From Hanleya hanleyi (taxonomy: Eukaryota; Mollusca; Polyplacophora; Lepidopleurida; Hanleyidae), in assembly GCA_036873755.1 (NCBI GenBank), contig JAVTVY010019498.1, positions 1 to 64,000 on the forward strand: a stretch of DNA of 64,000 nucleotides, read 5' to 3'. Position numbers and translations under genes: made by a program. Numbering within the stretch: position 1 is the stretch's first letter; each line of letters starts with the position of its first letter. Below the pieces are notes generated by a model. The model did no database searches and had not been told where the DNA came from. It worked only from the letters and a program-made list of their open reading frames with translations. Below are positions 1 through 9,439 of this stretch, piece by piece.

Positions 1-35
1 TGGTGGTGGTAGTGTGTGGTGGTGCGTACATACAT

Positions 36-118
36 GCACACACACACACACACACACACACTTGCATACACACACACACGCACGCACGCAAGCACACACA
101 CACGCATACACACACAGA
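36..118. repeat. CA/CACG microsatellite
   Basis: Simple dinucleotide tract of CA with interspersed CG and CATA steps. It lies at the edge of the window, upstream of the first Polinton-like module. Confidence 0.95.
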
Positions 119-189
119 TGCCTAAACACACATGCATACACAAAATATGACTGACTATTCACATGCAGGACATGAAAGCTTCTGGACCT

Positions 190-460
190 GGGCCTGTGCA
201 CCAGAGGTACGTGCGCATGCGAAAGATAACGTCACTTCCTAGCTCTCCGGTTCCGGCCACGTGACAGTAAACATGGAAGAACCCGGATGTAAGATGAGGA
301 CCCGGATGTAAAACCACAGTACCCGGATGGAAGAGGGAGGAGCTTTCTGCAATGATGGCTTCGGATTGGTCGATAGGACGGTCACCTCCCCTCTAACTAT
401 CAATACGGAAACACGCATGTTAGATGTACATTTCTCACAACCTGTACCAGACCCGCTCAA
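190..460 (+). promoter_or_regulatory. Upstream region with ETS, E-box and CCAAT motifs
   Basis: Three ACCCGGATG motifs (at 281, 300 and 321) match the ETS core. There is also an NRF-1-like GTGCGCATGCG near 211, a CACGTGAC E-box at 258 and a CCAAT box in reverse (ATTGG) near 365. No clear TATA box was seen. The cluster precedes the ORF at 461 and looks like a promoter or enhancer of the element; binding is inferred. Confidence 0.4.
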
Positions 461-742
461 ATGGAAAAGCCAGCCAATTCCAAGGCAGACGAGCAATCGT
501 TGAAGATTGACGAAAAGGTACCGGTTCCCGCTCGACTCCCCAAAAGAGTTACCAAAAGATACCCGCCCATAACTATGGAAATGATAGATGATTTCTTCAG
601 TGTGGGTTACAGCTCAACCAGGGGAGAGCCCGGAGATCTCCGCTACCATCGCCAGCGATGCCTGACCTGCCTTGAAGGTGTACCCTTGGCCGTGTGTGAT
701 CTTTGCACGAGGAGAGAGGAGATTTTCCAGTGGGAGAAGTGA
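461..742 (+). CDS. Small protein with CxxC-x8-CxxC, possible zinc ribbon
   Basis: A 93-residue ORF that I do not recognise. The N-terminal two thirds are basic and proline-containing. Near the C-terminus is a CLTC-x8-CDLC arrangement that could bind zinc. It starts just after an ETS/E-box-rich region and ends 20 bp before a zinc-finger-gene relic begins in another frame, so it may be fused or truncated. It sits in the slot occupied by zinc-finger genes in the related element at 28.7-30.7 kb, suggesting that it is element cargo. It could also be the 5' part of a broken gene whose 3' half was replaced. Confidence that it is translated is low. Confidence 0.3.
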   Translation: MEKPANSKADEQSLKIDEKVPVPARLPKRVTKRYPPITMEMIDDFFSVGYSSTRGEPGDLRYHRQRCLTCLEGVPLAVCDLCTRREEIFQWEK

Positions 743-762
743 GAGCTTGCCACCAAAGGCCA

Positions 763-1000
763 TTTTTTCGATACTTTTACCCGAGCAGTAACATCCGGGT
801 ATTTGACCTACCGTTTACCATCATTAACCGGGCGTCGCTACAACCCGTGCTGGACCAAGTGGACCAATTGGATGTCTTGGGATGGGCCTATGAACAGCGC
901 CCCAACTTCCAATGGGTCGTAGAGAGGGTGACCAATGTTAGTTCTTCGTGACCAAATTACGGAATCTTCCCATCGGGTGAATGTATTCATCCATGCACTG
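763..1000 (+). pseudogene. Relic of type-I zinc-finger gene, C-terminal domain only
   Basis: This stretch matches the C-terminal domain of the zinc-finger genes at 28708 and 29779, with the signatures RYFYPSSNIRVFD, PFTIINRASL and WVVERVTNV. All zinc fingers and the first half of the domain are missing. One base is lost after the WVVERVTNV codons, where the intact copies read TFFV(T/V)KL, and the frame runs into a stop near 951. The downstream homology continues out of frame to about 1000. It is a truncated, frameshifted copy, directly downstream of the unrelated ORF at 461-742. Confidence 0.7.
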
Positions 1001-1013
1001 ATAAATACTCAGA

Positions 1014-1079
1014 ATGCGCAAACAACTATCTGAGAATATGTTGCCTCAACGGTATCCTGGCCTGCCCGACGATGATTAG
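1014..1079 (+). pseudogene. Last 21 codons of a type-II zinc-finger gene
   Basis: The 66-bp stretch from ATG to TAG reads as a 21-residue tail (MRKQL...YPGLPDDD) that matches the C-terminus of the zinc-finger protein at 12957-13523 (RKQLFQDMLPEEYPGLLDDA). The rest of that gene is missing. The same remnant joined at the same place follows the type-I gene at 30736-30801, so both elements descend from one ancestor already carrying this deletion. Confidence 0.7.
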
Positions 1080-1099
1080 AACAAACGGTTCAGAGCGAA

Positions 1100-1345
1100 C
1101 ATGGCTGAAGATGGAACTTTCTCAAATGGAGACTTCTGATTGGACAAGAATACATCTAACGGACAGGAACGAATATGACAGATGCAAATGGTGGCCTCTG
1201 ATTGGACAAGAGTCTTCTTGAATTGTAAACATACCCAACGCGGCTCCCCCAGCATGGGTATGATGTAACATTGGGGAGAATAAACTATATGAAAAAATTT
1301 CTTGTTGTTGTTCTCATCCTTGTTGTTGTTGTTGTTCTCTCTCCG
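1100..1345 (+). repeat. Shared 3'-UTR module with AATAAA and GTT tract
   Basis: The block begins near AAGATGGAACTTTCT and carries two TGATTGGACAAGA repeats. It ends with a GGGGAGAATAAACTATATG polyadenylation-like site followed by TTGTTGTTG runs. Near-copies lie at 11998-12235 (minus), 13524-13785 and 30820-31100, always directly 3' of a zinc-finger gene or relic. It probably supplies transcript 3' ends. Confidence 0.7.
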
Positions 1346-1434
1346 GTTAAGGCGTAACGACGGATGTCACTGCATTTCGAAGAATTAGTGACAATTCCAT
1401 GGAATATCTAGAAAATCAGAGCTTCTGAGCTATT

Positions 1435-1910
1435 TCACCAGAGCGTAGAAGCATTGAGTTTGGTGTGGGCGGGCGTTGCTACAAGATGACACCTCACACG
1501 ACGCATTCGGACCAAGGAGAGACCATCTCTACACCAAATACCTTCCTTCACTGCCCCAAAATACCCGCTTTCGCTACTACTCGTACTGATGACGTCACCG
1601 ATGACGTCACAGATGCTGCGGACATGCCTCAAATTGGGGTGTACACCCTGAGAGCTACAACATGACACCTCCCACGACGCATTCGGACCAAGGATGGTCC
1701 ATCTCTACACCAAATACCATCCTTCACTGCCCCCTAAATGCCCACTTTCGCTACTACTCGTACTGATGACTTCACCGATGACATCACAGATGCTGTGGGC
1801 AGCCCCCAAATCGGGATCTACACACCGAGAGCTAAAAATGACACCTGCCAGGACGCATTCGGACCAAGGATGATCCATCACTACCCCAAATACCTTCCTG
1901 TACTGCCCCA
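1435..1910. repeat. CRE-doublet tandem repeats (element A)
   Basis: About 175-bp diverged units built from 'CACTTTCGCTACTACTCGTACTGATGACG', paired TGACGTCA sites (for example 1588-1615) and 'CACGACGCATTCGGACC'. The same array, with more units, is at 31200-32360 in the other zinc-finger element. ORFs that run through it on both strands follow the repeat and are not genes. Confidence 0.75.
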
Positions 1911-1999
1911 AAAAGACCACTTTACTTACTACAACCAACTGCGCATGCGCAGATTAACGCGACTTGCACTTAAAAACACGCCATTCTGACTCTACCCCA

Positions 2000-2700
2000 C
2001 ACACGCTTCACTTTGACACCTTGCATGACCCATTCCGACCCATAGCGATCCCCACCTAGACCCCAAAACGTCCACCCCATATGGACCTATACCCAATAGC
2101 CATGCAGTATAGGCCTATGGCCTTACCCAGGCCTCGGTGAACTTTTCCAAAAAATTTCACCGTTTCGCTTCGAGACCCTTCTCATCGTGTTCTAAATGAC
2201 GAGACGTGAAAAACAAGTCCAAACAACCCATATCACAATGAACGTGTGTGAATTTCCCAGACCTAGCCTGTACTTTTCCAAAAATTTCAGCGCTTCGCTC
2301 CACGACCCTTCCCATTGTGATTTTCTTGGCGAGACGAGAAAAACGAGACCCCACAAGCCATAGTAAAGCCCACGAAAACAATTGACCACCCCTCCCACCA
2401 TATAGCCAGCATGGAGCTATATGGGGCTATATACAGGCCCTGGTGAACTTTTTCCAAAAATTTCACCGCTTCGCTCCGGGACCCTTCCCATCGTGTTCTA
2501 AATGACGAAACGAGAAAAACGAGACCCCACAAGCCATAGTAAAGCCCACGAAAAAAAAATTGACCACCCCTCCCCCATATAGCCAGTATGGGACTATATG
2601 AGCCTATATACAGACCCACCCGGTACTTTTCCAAAAATTTCACCGTTTCGCTCCGGAACCACGTCTTACCCACCCCCGTCGGATGCTCCTTCACGAATGC
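2000..2700. repeat. Diverged repeats with CCCATCGTGTTCTAAATGACGA units
   Basis: Three to four units share TTTCCAAAAATTTCACCG, TTCGCTCCGGGACCCTTCCC, TCGTGTTCTAAATGACGA and 'CGAGACCCCACAAGCCATAG'. Related units recur at 32740-33230. This is subterminal filler of the Polinton-like elements; I see no gene. Confidence 0.6.
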
Positions 2701-3610
2701 TTCACATTGATACCCCATACGACTCTATAGGACCAATAGTGGCCCACCAAGACCCCAAAACGTCTATGTCCATACCCTTTTCCCACAGTTCTCTGTCTGC
2801 GCATGCGCAGATTACTGACAACGGCCAGGACACTAGCCCAGGCGGATGCTCCCTCACGACGGCTTCACATTGATACCTCACTCGACTCCATCGGACCATT
2901 AGTGGCCCACCTAGACCGCAAAACGTCTATTTCCACACCATTTTCCCAAAATTCCCTGTCTGCGCAGAATGTCGAAAACGGACGACACACTACTCCCGGC
3001 GGTTGCTCCCTCACATATGCTTCACATTGATACCTCATACGACACCATCGGCCCATTAGGGGCTCACCTAGACCCCAAAACGTCTATGTCCATACCCTCT
3101 CCCACAATTCCCTGCCTGCGCATGCGCAGAATGTTGACAACGGACGAAACCCTAGTCCAATCGGATGCCCCCTCACATATGCTTCACATTGATACCTCAT
3201 ACGACTCCATCGGCTCATTAGTGGCTCACCTAGATCCCAAAACGTCTATTTCCATACACTTTGTCTATTGCGCATGCGCAGAATGCCGATATTCCTACCC
3301 CACATCCACCAAGTCGGATGCCCCCTCACATATGCTTCACATTGATACCTCACTCGACCGCATCGGTCCACTAAGGGCCCACGTAGACCACAAATCGTCT
3401 ATGTCCATGCCCTTTGTCCACCGCGCATGCGTAGAATGACGATATTCCAACCCCACATCCACCTCACATATGCTTCACATTGATACCTCACTCGACCCAA
3501 TCGGACCATTGGTGGCCCACCTAGACCCCAAAACGGCTATTTCCATACCCTTTGTCCACCGCGCATGCGCAGAATGACAATATTTCAACCCCACACCCAT
3601 CCCATCGGAC
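2690..3610. repeat. 150-bp repeats, most with an NRF-1-type palindrome
   Basis: Tandem units of roughly 150 bp contain 'CTTCACATTGATACCTCA', 'CGACTCCATCGG', 'CACCTAGACCCCAAAACG' and usually GCGCATGCGC. The palindromes are at about 2798, 3117, 3269, 3422 and 3561. The 156-aa ORF at 2969-3439 is only the repeat read in one frame. Similar units occur at 33480-33830. Confidence 0.75.
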
Positions 3611-3719
3611 CATGCAGCGTATTTGATTTTGGGGACTACTTTTTCACCGCGGAAGATTTTCCCCGCGACCGCATCACCACCAGACCGCATCACCGCGGAA
3701 GAATACATGCCCAGGGTCC

Positions 3720-4080
3720 TTTTGCCTGAGCACTATTTTCGGGACAAATCTTAATTTTACATACAGTCAACCATGACTTGATAGGCAGACCCCGATAAGC
3801 CCGGGGACCGATATTAGCCCTTTTGGATAGAGCTGATAGGAGTTTTCCTCTATTGTAGGGGTAAAGTCCGTGTTCTGCTTTTTATATTTTAGGGACAAAT
3901 CCTAAATTTACATACACCCACTCCCCCACCCTATCTCTCTCAGCAGGCCCCGATAAGCCAGGAACCGATATTAGCCCCTTGGGATAGGGTTGATAGGAGT
4001 TTTCCCCTATTTTAGGGGTAAAGTCCGTGTTCCGCTTTTTATATTTTCGGCCCGATTTTGAGGTCAATAAGGCTCGAAAA
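3720..4080. repeat. Subterminal 165-bp repeats (element A)
   Basis: Two tandem units contain 'GACAAATC', 'CCCCGATAAGCC', 'CCGATATTAGCC' and 'GGTAAAGTCCGTGTTC'. The same sequence appears at 11830-11985 (minus), 13790-13940 and, diverged, at 33250-33480. It therefore marks the subterminal zone of this element family. Confidence 0.7.
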
Positions 4081-4619
4081 GGGTTTTCCCTACTACTCAT
4101 GGGCTGTCAACATTTTCTCGGGGCGAATTTACGTAAACTGAAGTTTTCTCTCATTATTATGCAGTCGTTTACGGCCATAATTTCAGTCTCTGAAGTAACC
4201 TAATATGTGAACTTTTGTCATAGTTATCTGGTATTCGAGGGCCACAATTGTAGTCTGATCTCTGCAGTAACATAACACCTGAACTTTTCAGTCATTAACA
4301 TGCAGTAATCAATGGACGTAATTTTAGTCTCTCAAGTGTGACCTGCGCAATAACACTGTGCCCCTTATCTCGTACATCTAACTGATATATCTCTAGGCAT
4401 GACTACTATCAAATATAATATAATTTGAATATCGCCCGGAGAGGCATCTTATACATTCACACAGATAGGTCATCTGAACTTGAAACATGGGAGATTATGG
4501 GTTCAGATGACAGAAAATGAAATCATGTGTCAGACGTGAGACAACAGTTTAAAGCGTTTAAACCTTTCTTGCATGGGACTATAAGGACATGTGGTACAAA
4601 CCTCATATTTAGTGTGCTG

Positions 4620-4702
4620 CTACGCTCATACTATTCAGCTTGTATCACTGACGTCCCTAGGAGAGTAGGGACGTCAGTGATACAAGCTGTTTATCAGCGT
4701 AG
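4620..4702. repeat. Long perfect hairpin (23-bp arms, 6-nt loop)
   Basis: AGCTTGTATCACTGACG begins an arm at 4637-4659, and the exact reverse complement is at 4666-4688, separated by GGAGAG. Imperfect pairing continues outward (TACGCT near 4620 with AGCGTA near 4700). It may be a small foldback insertion or template-switch product, or a pre-miRNA-like hairpin; nothing in the sequence decides between them. Confidence 0.85.
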
Positions 4703-5640
4703 TGTGCTGCCCACTGAAGATGATATTTAGGAGATCCCATATTAATTTTGCAAATACATCCATTCGCCATCACTCCTTAGTAGGGTAACGTAAGTTGCCA
4801 TCAGGCATTTACAGAACCAAGGAACACATTTGAAACTTGCTCTTTTTTTCAACAGATCTGTCTGAATTAGCCTCATACTGGCATGCTGAGTTCTTTTAAC
4901 TATTGAAGCCATATGCAGAGGTGGGGAAAATTGACGACGTCTGGAGACTAAAACGCAACCATATGACTACAGGAAAGCAACCCTCGGCACCTAACATTCA
5001 TATCCGAGAATACGGTGGATTCTTGGATGTAGCCTTAGTATCTCAGCCAAGCTTTTAATACAGATGTATCCACACGGCCCCTAGCACCGGCTTAAGCGAA
5101 ATTAGATACGCTAGCTCGGGAGCTGTGGTGACAGATCCGCTCAAACAACTCATCTGATGTTACTGGATGAGCATCGTGGACATCCGATGGAGTAAACACC
5201 TTAGCATGGGGTAAAACTGGTAAATGCAAGAATACCCAGAAAAACTAAACTTGCCAAAAACAAACAAGTCGGCAAATTTAAGCAAAAGTTACACACACTG
5301 CATCTCAGGTAACGATTTCGGTATATGCTATCTATAATGGTATTATTTAAACGCAACATTAAACGAGTGGTGGAAAACGATGCCGACGTACTAACAAGAA
5401 GTCGTATGACACCACAGAAAAATGTACTGAATTTTCTATTTCTAACGAGAGATCCTGAAGGATCTTGGCGCCCACCATTGTCCGATAATTGTAAGCTAAT
5501 GACGAGGAACTTTTTGTCCATTGTAACTAAGATCTAACGAATGATTTGTAATTTTGTTTGCAGAATTTCGAATTTGAGCGAAAAAGATCGATAAAGGGAC
5601 ACTGGAAAACACCAAGATATTATCTTTCTAAGTTTCAAGA
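4703..5640. other. No gene seen; scrap of a repeat near 5060-5110
   Basis: Mostly AT-rich unique sequence. At about 5060-5110 the string CGGCCCCTAGCACCGGCTTA followed by AGCGAAATTAGATAC matches the block downstream of reverse-transcriptase genes in copies at 48310, 55420, 55930 and 56435. ORFs of 70 and 106 codons on opposite strands at 5201-5537 overlap each other and resemble nothing I know. Confidence 0.5.
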
Positions 5641-5679
5641 TTTCTAGAAACTATGGTGTTCTATTTGTGCCAAGTTTCC

Positions 5680-6150
5680 GTCGCCTTTTCAAAACGCGAC
5701 GTCGCCTTTTGAAACGCGACGTCGCGTTTTTAAAACACGACGTCGCCTTTTGGAAAACACGACGTCGCCTTTTAAAACGCGACGTCGCGTTTCTTTCCTA
5801 TGTTTTTGCATTGCAAAACTCGACACAACGGAACTCGACGTCGCGTTTTCAAAAGGCGACGTCGTGTTTCACCCACGTCTTGTTTGGCAATGTTAAAAGA
5901 TAGGAAAGAAACGCGACGTCGCGTTTTAAAACGCGACGTCGTGTTTTTTAAAAGGCGACGTCGCGTTTTCAAAAGGCGACGTCGCGTTTCAAAACGCGTC
6001 GCCTTTTGAAACGCGACGTCGCCTTTCGAAACGCGACGTCGTCTTTTGAAACGCGACGTCGCCTTTCGAAACGCGACGTCGCCTTTCGAAACGCGACGTC
6101 GCCTTTCGAAACGCGACGTTGCCTTTTGAAACGCGACGTCGTGTTTTCAT
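5680..6150. repeat. 20-bp GACGTC tandem array (left arm)
   Basis: The regular unit is GAAACGCGACGTCGCCTTTC (20 bp). It contains two self-complementary cores, CGACGTCG and TTTCGAAA, about 10 bp apart. Units vary by single changes. The array is strongly CpG-rich in an AT-rich setting. All ORFs in it, on either strand, are repeat artefacts. Confidence 0.9.
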
Positions 6151-7319
6151 AGTAGAACTGCGCATGTCTAGGGATCATTTATTTTCAAGAAATTGTGTTG
6201 TGACTATAGATACAATGCTTTAGTTAGACAAGACAAATGACATACATGTAGATATATGTAGAAGACTGTGTAAATGAAATGTGTGGTAGGAAACTTCGCT
6301 GTGCTTATATCCGTCTCAGAAATTAGGTCATGTATATCCATTGAGTATACGCATCCATCAAGACAAGAACAAGCTGACATTATTAGTGCGCATAATGCAT
6401 GTATTTAGACAATGTTTCCTCATTAGCTTTCAGTTACTTGTACAGCGACCAACTAATTTTTTTTCAAGATAATCATCCTGTCCGTCCTCTAAACGTTTGT
6501 CAAGCTTTATTATTTTTATATTATTCACATTGTATCATTAATCTTGGGCGTAAAACTCGGCTGGCAGTGTCGTTTATTACTTGACTTTAAATTGCCATTT
6601 CACTATGCATTCAGTTATAGCACAATGCACTCATGGACTCACTAAGTGGAAGCTGTGCCGTTAGTGTCACCCATAGAGGACATTTAAATGTTGATTGATT
6701 AATTTATTTCAACTGGGTTAAAACGGTCCTCGGTGAAAACAGTTTCTACCTAGACCAACACATTTTCACTTGGCTGTAAATCTTTCACCACCAGGTGTAA
6801 AAAGCTGGATTGATCTGCATGGGTGGAAAACATTCCAGCCAGGTGCTTCTCAGGTTAATGATATTAAAAGTGACTTACCAAGTTGAGTAATACGTTATTG
6901 AATTTGAGCTTTGAGCCCTTTGTATAGTTATTTATACGCTATGTAGCGGTTTTAAAATAATTGGGCACTCTATCGCAAAAAAACAAATTCTCTTAGTTCA
7001 GATAGGTCAATGCTACCACCACCTATTTTTATCAAAAATAGGAAAATAAGCGTGTAACCATTCCCGGAGACGCCGCCACAAATTTAGGTTCGTATATTCC
7101 AATCTCAGTTAAGAGTTTCTGCCCTTATTGCTTCGCTCTCCTATCAAAGTCTAGTTTCACGATAACGGTGACAACTTTGTAACCCACAGTTTTGCTGATA
7201 GAATTGGAACCCTCTACTATTGTGATTGTCTTATAATTCTCTGAGATGGTCAAGCGGATAGCTCTGGCTCACTAATAACAAATGCTCCCTAAACCTGCAC
7301 ATGCGCAGTTGAAAGACCA

Positions 7320-7570
7320 AAAGGCGACGTCGCGTTTCTTTCCTATCTTTTAACATTGCCAAACAAGACGTGGGTGAAACACGACGTCGCCTTTTAAAAA
7401 CGCGACGTCGAGTTCCGTTGTGTCGAGTTTTACAATGCAAAAACATAGGAAAGAAACGCGACGTCGTGTTTTCCAAAAGGCGACGTCGTGTTTTAAAAAC
7501 GCGACGTCGCGTTTCGAAACACGACGTCGCGTTTCAAAAGGCGACGTCGCGTTTTGAAAAGGCGACGAAA
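7320..7570. repeat. GACGTC tandem array (right arm)
   Basis: Shorter inverted counterpart of the 5680-6150 array. It includes the interruption around 7340-7450 (TTTCTTTCCTATNTTT and neighbouring sequence), which mirrors the left arm at 5788-5915. Confidence 0.9.
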
Positions 7571-7600
7571 ATTTGGCACAAATAGAACACCATAAGAAAC

Positions 7601-8600
7601 TGTACTTGATGTCGGTTGTTATAGTACAAGTGAAATGAGCAAAGTTAGTCTGAAAGTGAATGTCCAGTGGATCCTTCGTCTTCGTTTTGTGGTATTTATT
7701 TTTGCACGTGTCATCATTGGGTACTGTGTCATCATTGGAAGCGAAGACAAATCTCTTTGACACTTTGGCATGAGCTATGAAACATACTTAAGATTTTATA
7801 ATCAGGAACGAATGCTTATTCTGTTCTGTTTACTGGGCTAGTTTGAGATATCTCTTTTAAGATACCATGCTCGAAAATAGTAAGACGATACAAACTTATA
7901 CTAGTGAAGGGATTCGGTCCGTGAAGTAATGTTGAAACTGTGAAAGTGTCTGAATCTCCCTGAATCTCCTTCACATGTGAAAAATATGTGCAAACTGTGT
8001 TACAGCCGTGAGAAAGAGCTGGAATTTGACATCACACACCACAGACACTTGTCATATTTGCATCCAGAAACCTTCTGCACACAGATAACCAGTCAGTTTC
8101 CCTACATTGGCATATGTCATCATACACGTGAATTGCATGGTGGCAATTGCATGGTAGCAACATGTGTGGCCGCACGTAGTAACCCCATAGCAGCATAGCA
8201 TAGCATAGGTGCATAACAGCAACATGATATCGGATTGTATAAAGTGTTGAAGCGTTTTGGGGCCAAAATAAATAGTAATACAGATGATTTGATAATTGTT
8301 GTATCAAAATAGACACGTGTAACTAACTAGGCCCATGGGCTTATTACGGGATCTATTTTATAGTAAGGACATCGTTATCTAGTACATACATATGGCTACT
8401 TTCTTATCCATTAGAAAAGACACCAGGAAATAGCCATACCCACAGATCATTCAGAAATGCCAATTTCAAATTGTTCTGTGAAGACAAGAGTAAGTAGGCA
8501 ATACTACTAAGAAAATAGATCAAATTGCGTGTAATTTACCATAAACCTTATTGTTACTAGCAATCATCACATACTTAACATGTGTCATTATTGGCTTGGA
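7601..8600. other. No gene seen
   Basis: AT-rich sequence with short overlapping ORFs only (73 and 94 codons on opposite strands near 8000-8300). There is a short CATAG repeat near 8192. I find no family signature. Confidence 0.5.
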
Positions 8601-8603
8601 TAT

Positions 8604-9430
8604 AATTACAAGCGTCTAGTCCGTCATTCATAATTCAGCCGTCGTCCATTAGAGAATATCCGCGTCCATAATCCAAAGACCTATTCCATATCCATATAAC
8701 AGTATTAGCACCAAATCCAAAAAGACAATCATAGTGTACATAAACATAGGCTTGTTTCGTGCAAGAGAGAAGCGGTCAACAGTTTTCAATGATGCCGGCA
8801 AGACATCATGATGTTCCAAAAATATCAAATCCGTATCGCTGATCAGTATTCTTAATCCATAATATTCGTTGTAAAGAATGATCTATCTCAGTCACGCTTT
8901 GATTGTGACTGTTCATATGAGTACCATGAGGATCTTGAAGTACATGGGTTCATACGGCCCGGGTTAAGCGGAATTAGACACAAGTTACGAAACGTAGCGC
9001 CATAGATTTTGCACGCTACGTTCGTATTTTGCTATCAGCATGCGATATGTATCGCCAAATTTGAGAAACTTTGAGTGGAGGCGTTTGGTGGAATAGCCCT
9101 GTTTTATAAGTTTCTGCAACAATGTTTTGTGACGTTGATTAAAATCGTCACATTTAAGACAGGATCTAGCAAATGCTATTAAGCGAGATATGTATACGCC
9201 ATATGCAGGTCCCACTGGAATATTACTGTCCAGAAAGGGATAGTTTACGATGTCGAATTTGTAATCATCTCTTTTGTCATAAAGTCGACGAGAGAGAGTG
9301 CCCGCTTCATTTTTGTAGAGATATAGATCTAAATATGATGTGCCTGTAGGGCTGTCTGTAGTTTCCTTCAGATTCAGTGAAGGTGGATATATATCCTTCA
9401 CTGCGTCATTTATATAGCGATTATCCACAG
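8604..9430 (-). pseudogene. 5'-truncated reverse transcriptase (YIDD family)
   Basis: Minus-strand reading 9428-8985 gives 147 residues matching the C-terminal part of the reverse transcriptase at 58866-59228. Signatures are DIYPPSL, SYLDLYLYK, RLYDKRDD, NYPFLDSNIPVGPAYGVYIS and LIKQGY. The copy starts just after where the catalytic YIDD motif would be, so the palm active site is missing. The 3' untranslated tail runs down to about 8604, ending at TTACAAGCGTCT. Family members elsewhere in the window (15207, 47570, 47948, 58421, 60565) share this tail. The protein resembles the RT type found alongside Penelope-like elements; that classification is an inference. Confidence 0.75.
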
Positions 9431-9439
9431 CCCGAATAA

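Larger units (their letters stand above)
1..4097 (+). mobile_element. Polinton-like element A (right part only)
   Basis: The segment holds the same ordered modules as the element ending at 34137: zinc-finger gene remnant, a 3'-UTR module with AATAAA and a GTT tract, CRE-rich 175-bp repeats, NRF-1-type palindromes, a 'CCGCGGAAGAATACATG' subterminal block, and 160-bp subterminal repeats. A candidate right terminus is CTACT at 4093-4097 (AGTAG on the minus strand), the terminus seen at 11352, 14414, 34137 and 60884. The TATA that follows AGTAG in those copies is missing here, so this end point is tentative. The left end is outside the window. No integrase or polymerase is present, so it is a non-autonomous or gutted copy. 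Confidence 0.6.
5652..7594. mobile_element. GACGTC foldback element 1 with 6-bp TSD
   Basis: The ends are inverted: TATGGTGTTCTATTTG at 5652 and its complement ending CACCATA at 7594. AGAAAC is directly repeated at 5646-5651 and 7595-7600, a perfect 6-bp target duplication. Both ends run inward into arrays of GACGTC units (5680-6150 left, 7320-7570 right). The central 6180-7270 is AT-rich with no coding capacity I can recognise. It shares terminal sequence and architecture with the element at 24717-34898. A transposase is absent, so it is non-autonomous. A 6-bp duplication is typical of Polintons, but the TATGG terminus is not Polinton-like, so the superfamily is unresolved. Confidence 0.85.

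Noticed and set aside
2969..3439. 156-codon frame with MLHIDTSYDS repeats as a protein
   Set aside because: It follows the 150-bp subterminal repeat, and the opposite strand is equally open.
5680..6150. CRISPR-like regular repeats
   Set aside because: There are no unique spacers, the repeat is contiguous, and the genome is eukaryotic.
5667..6178. Arg-rich frames on both strands in the GACGTC arrays
   Set aside because: Each is a product of a 20-bp palindromic repeat; frames mirror each other on both strands.
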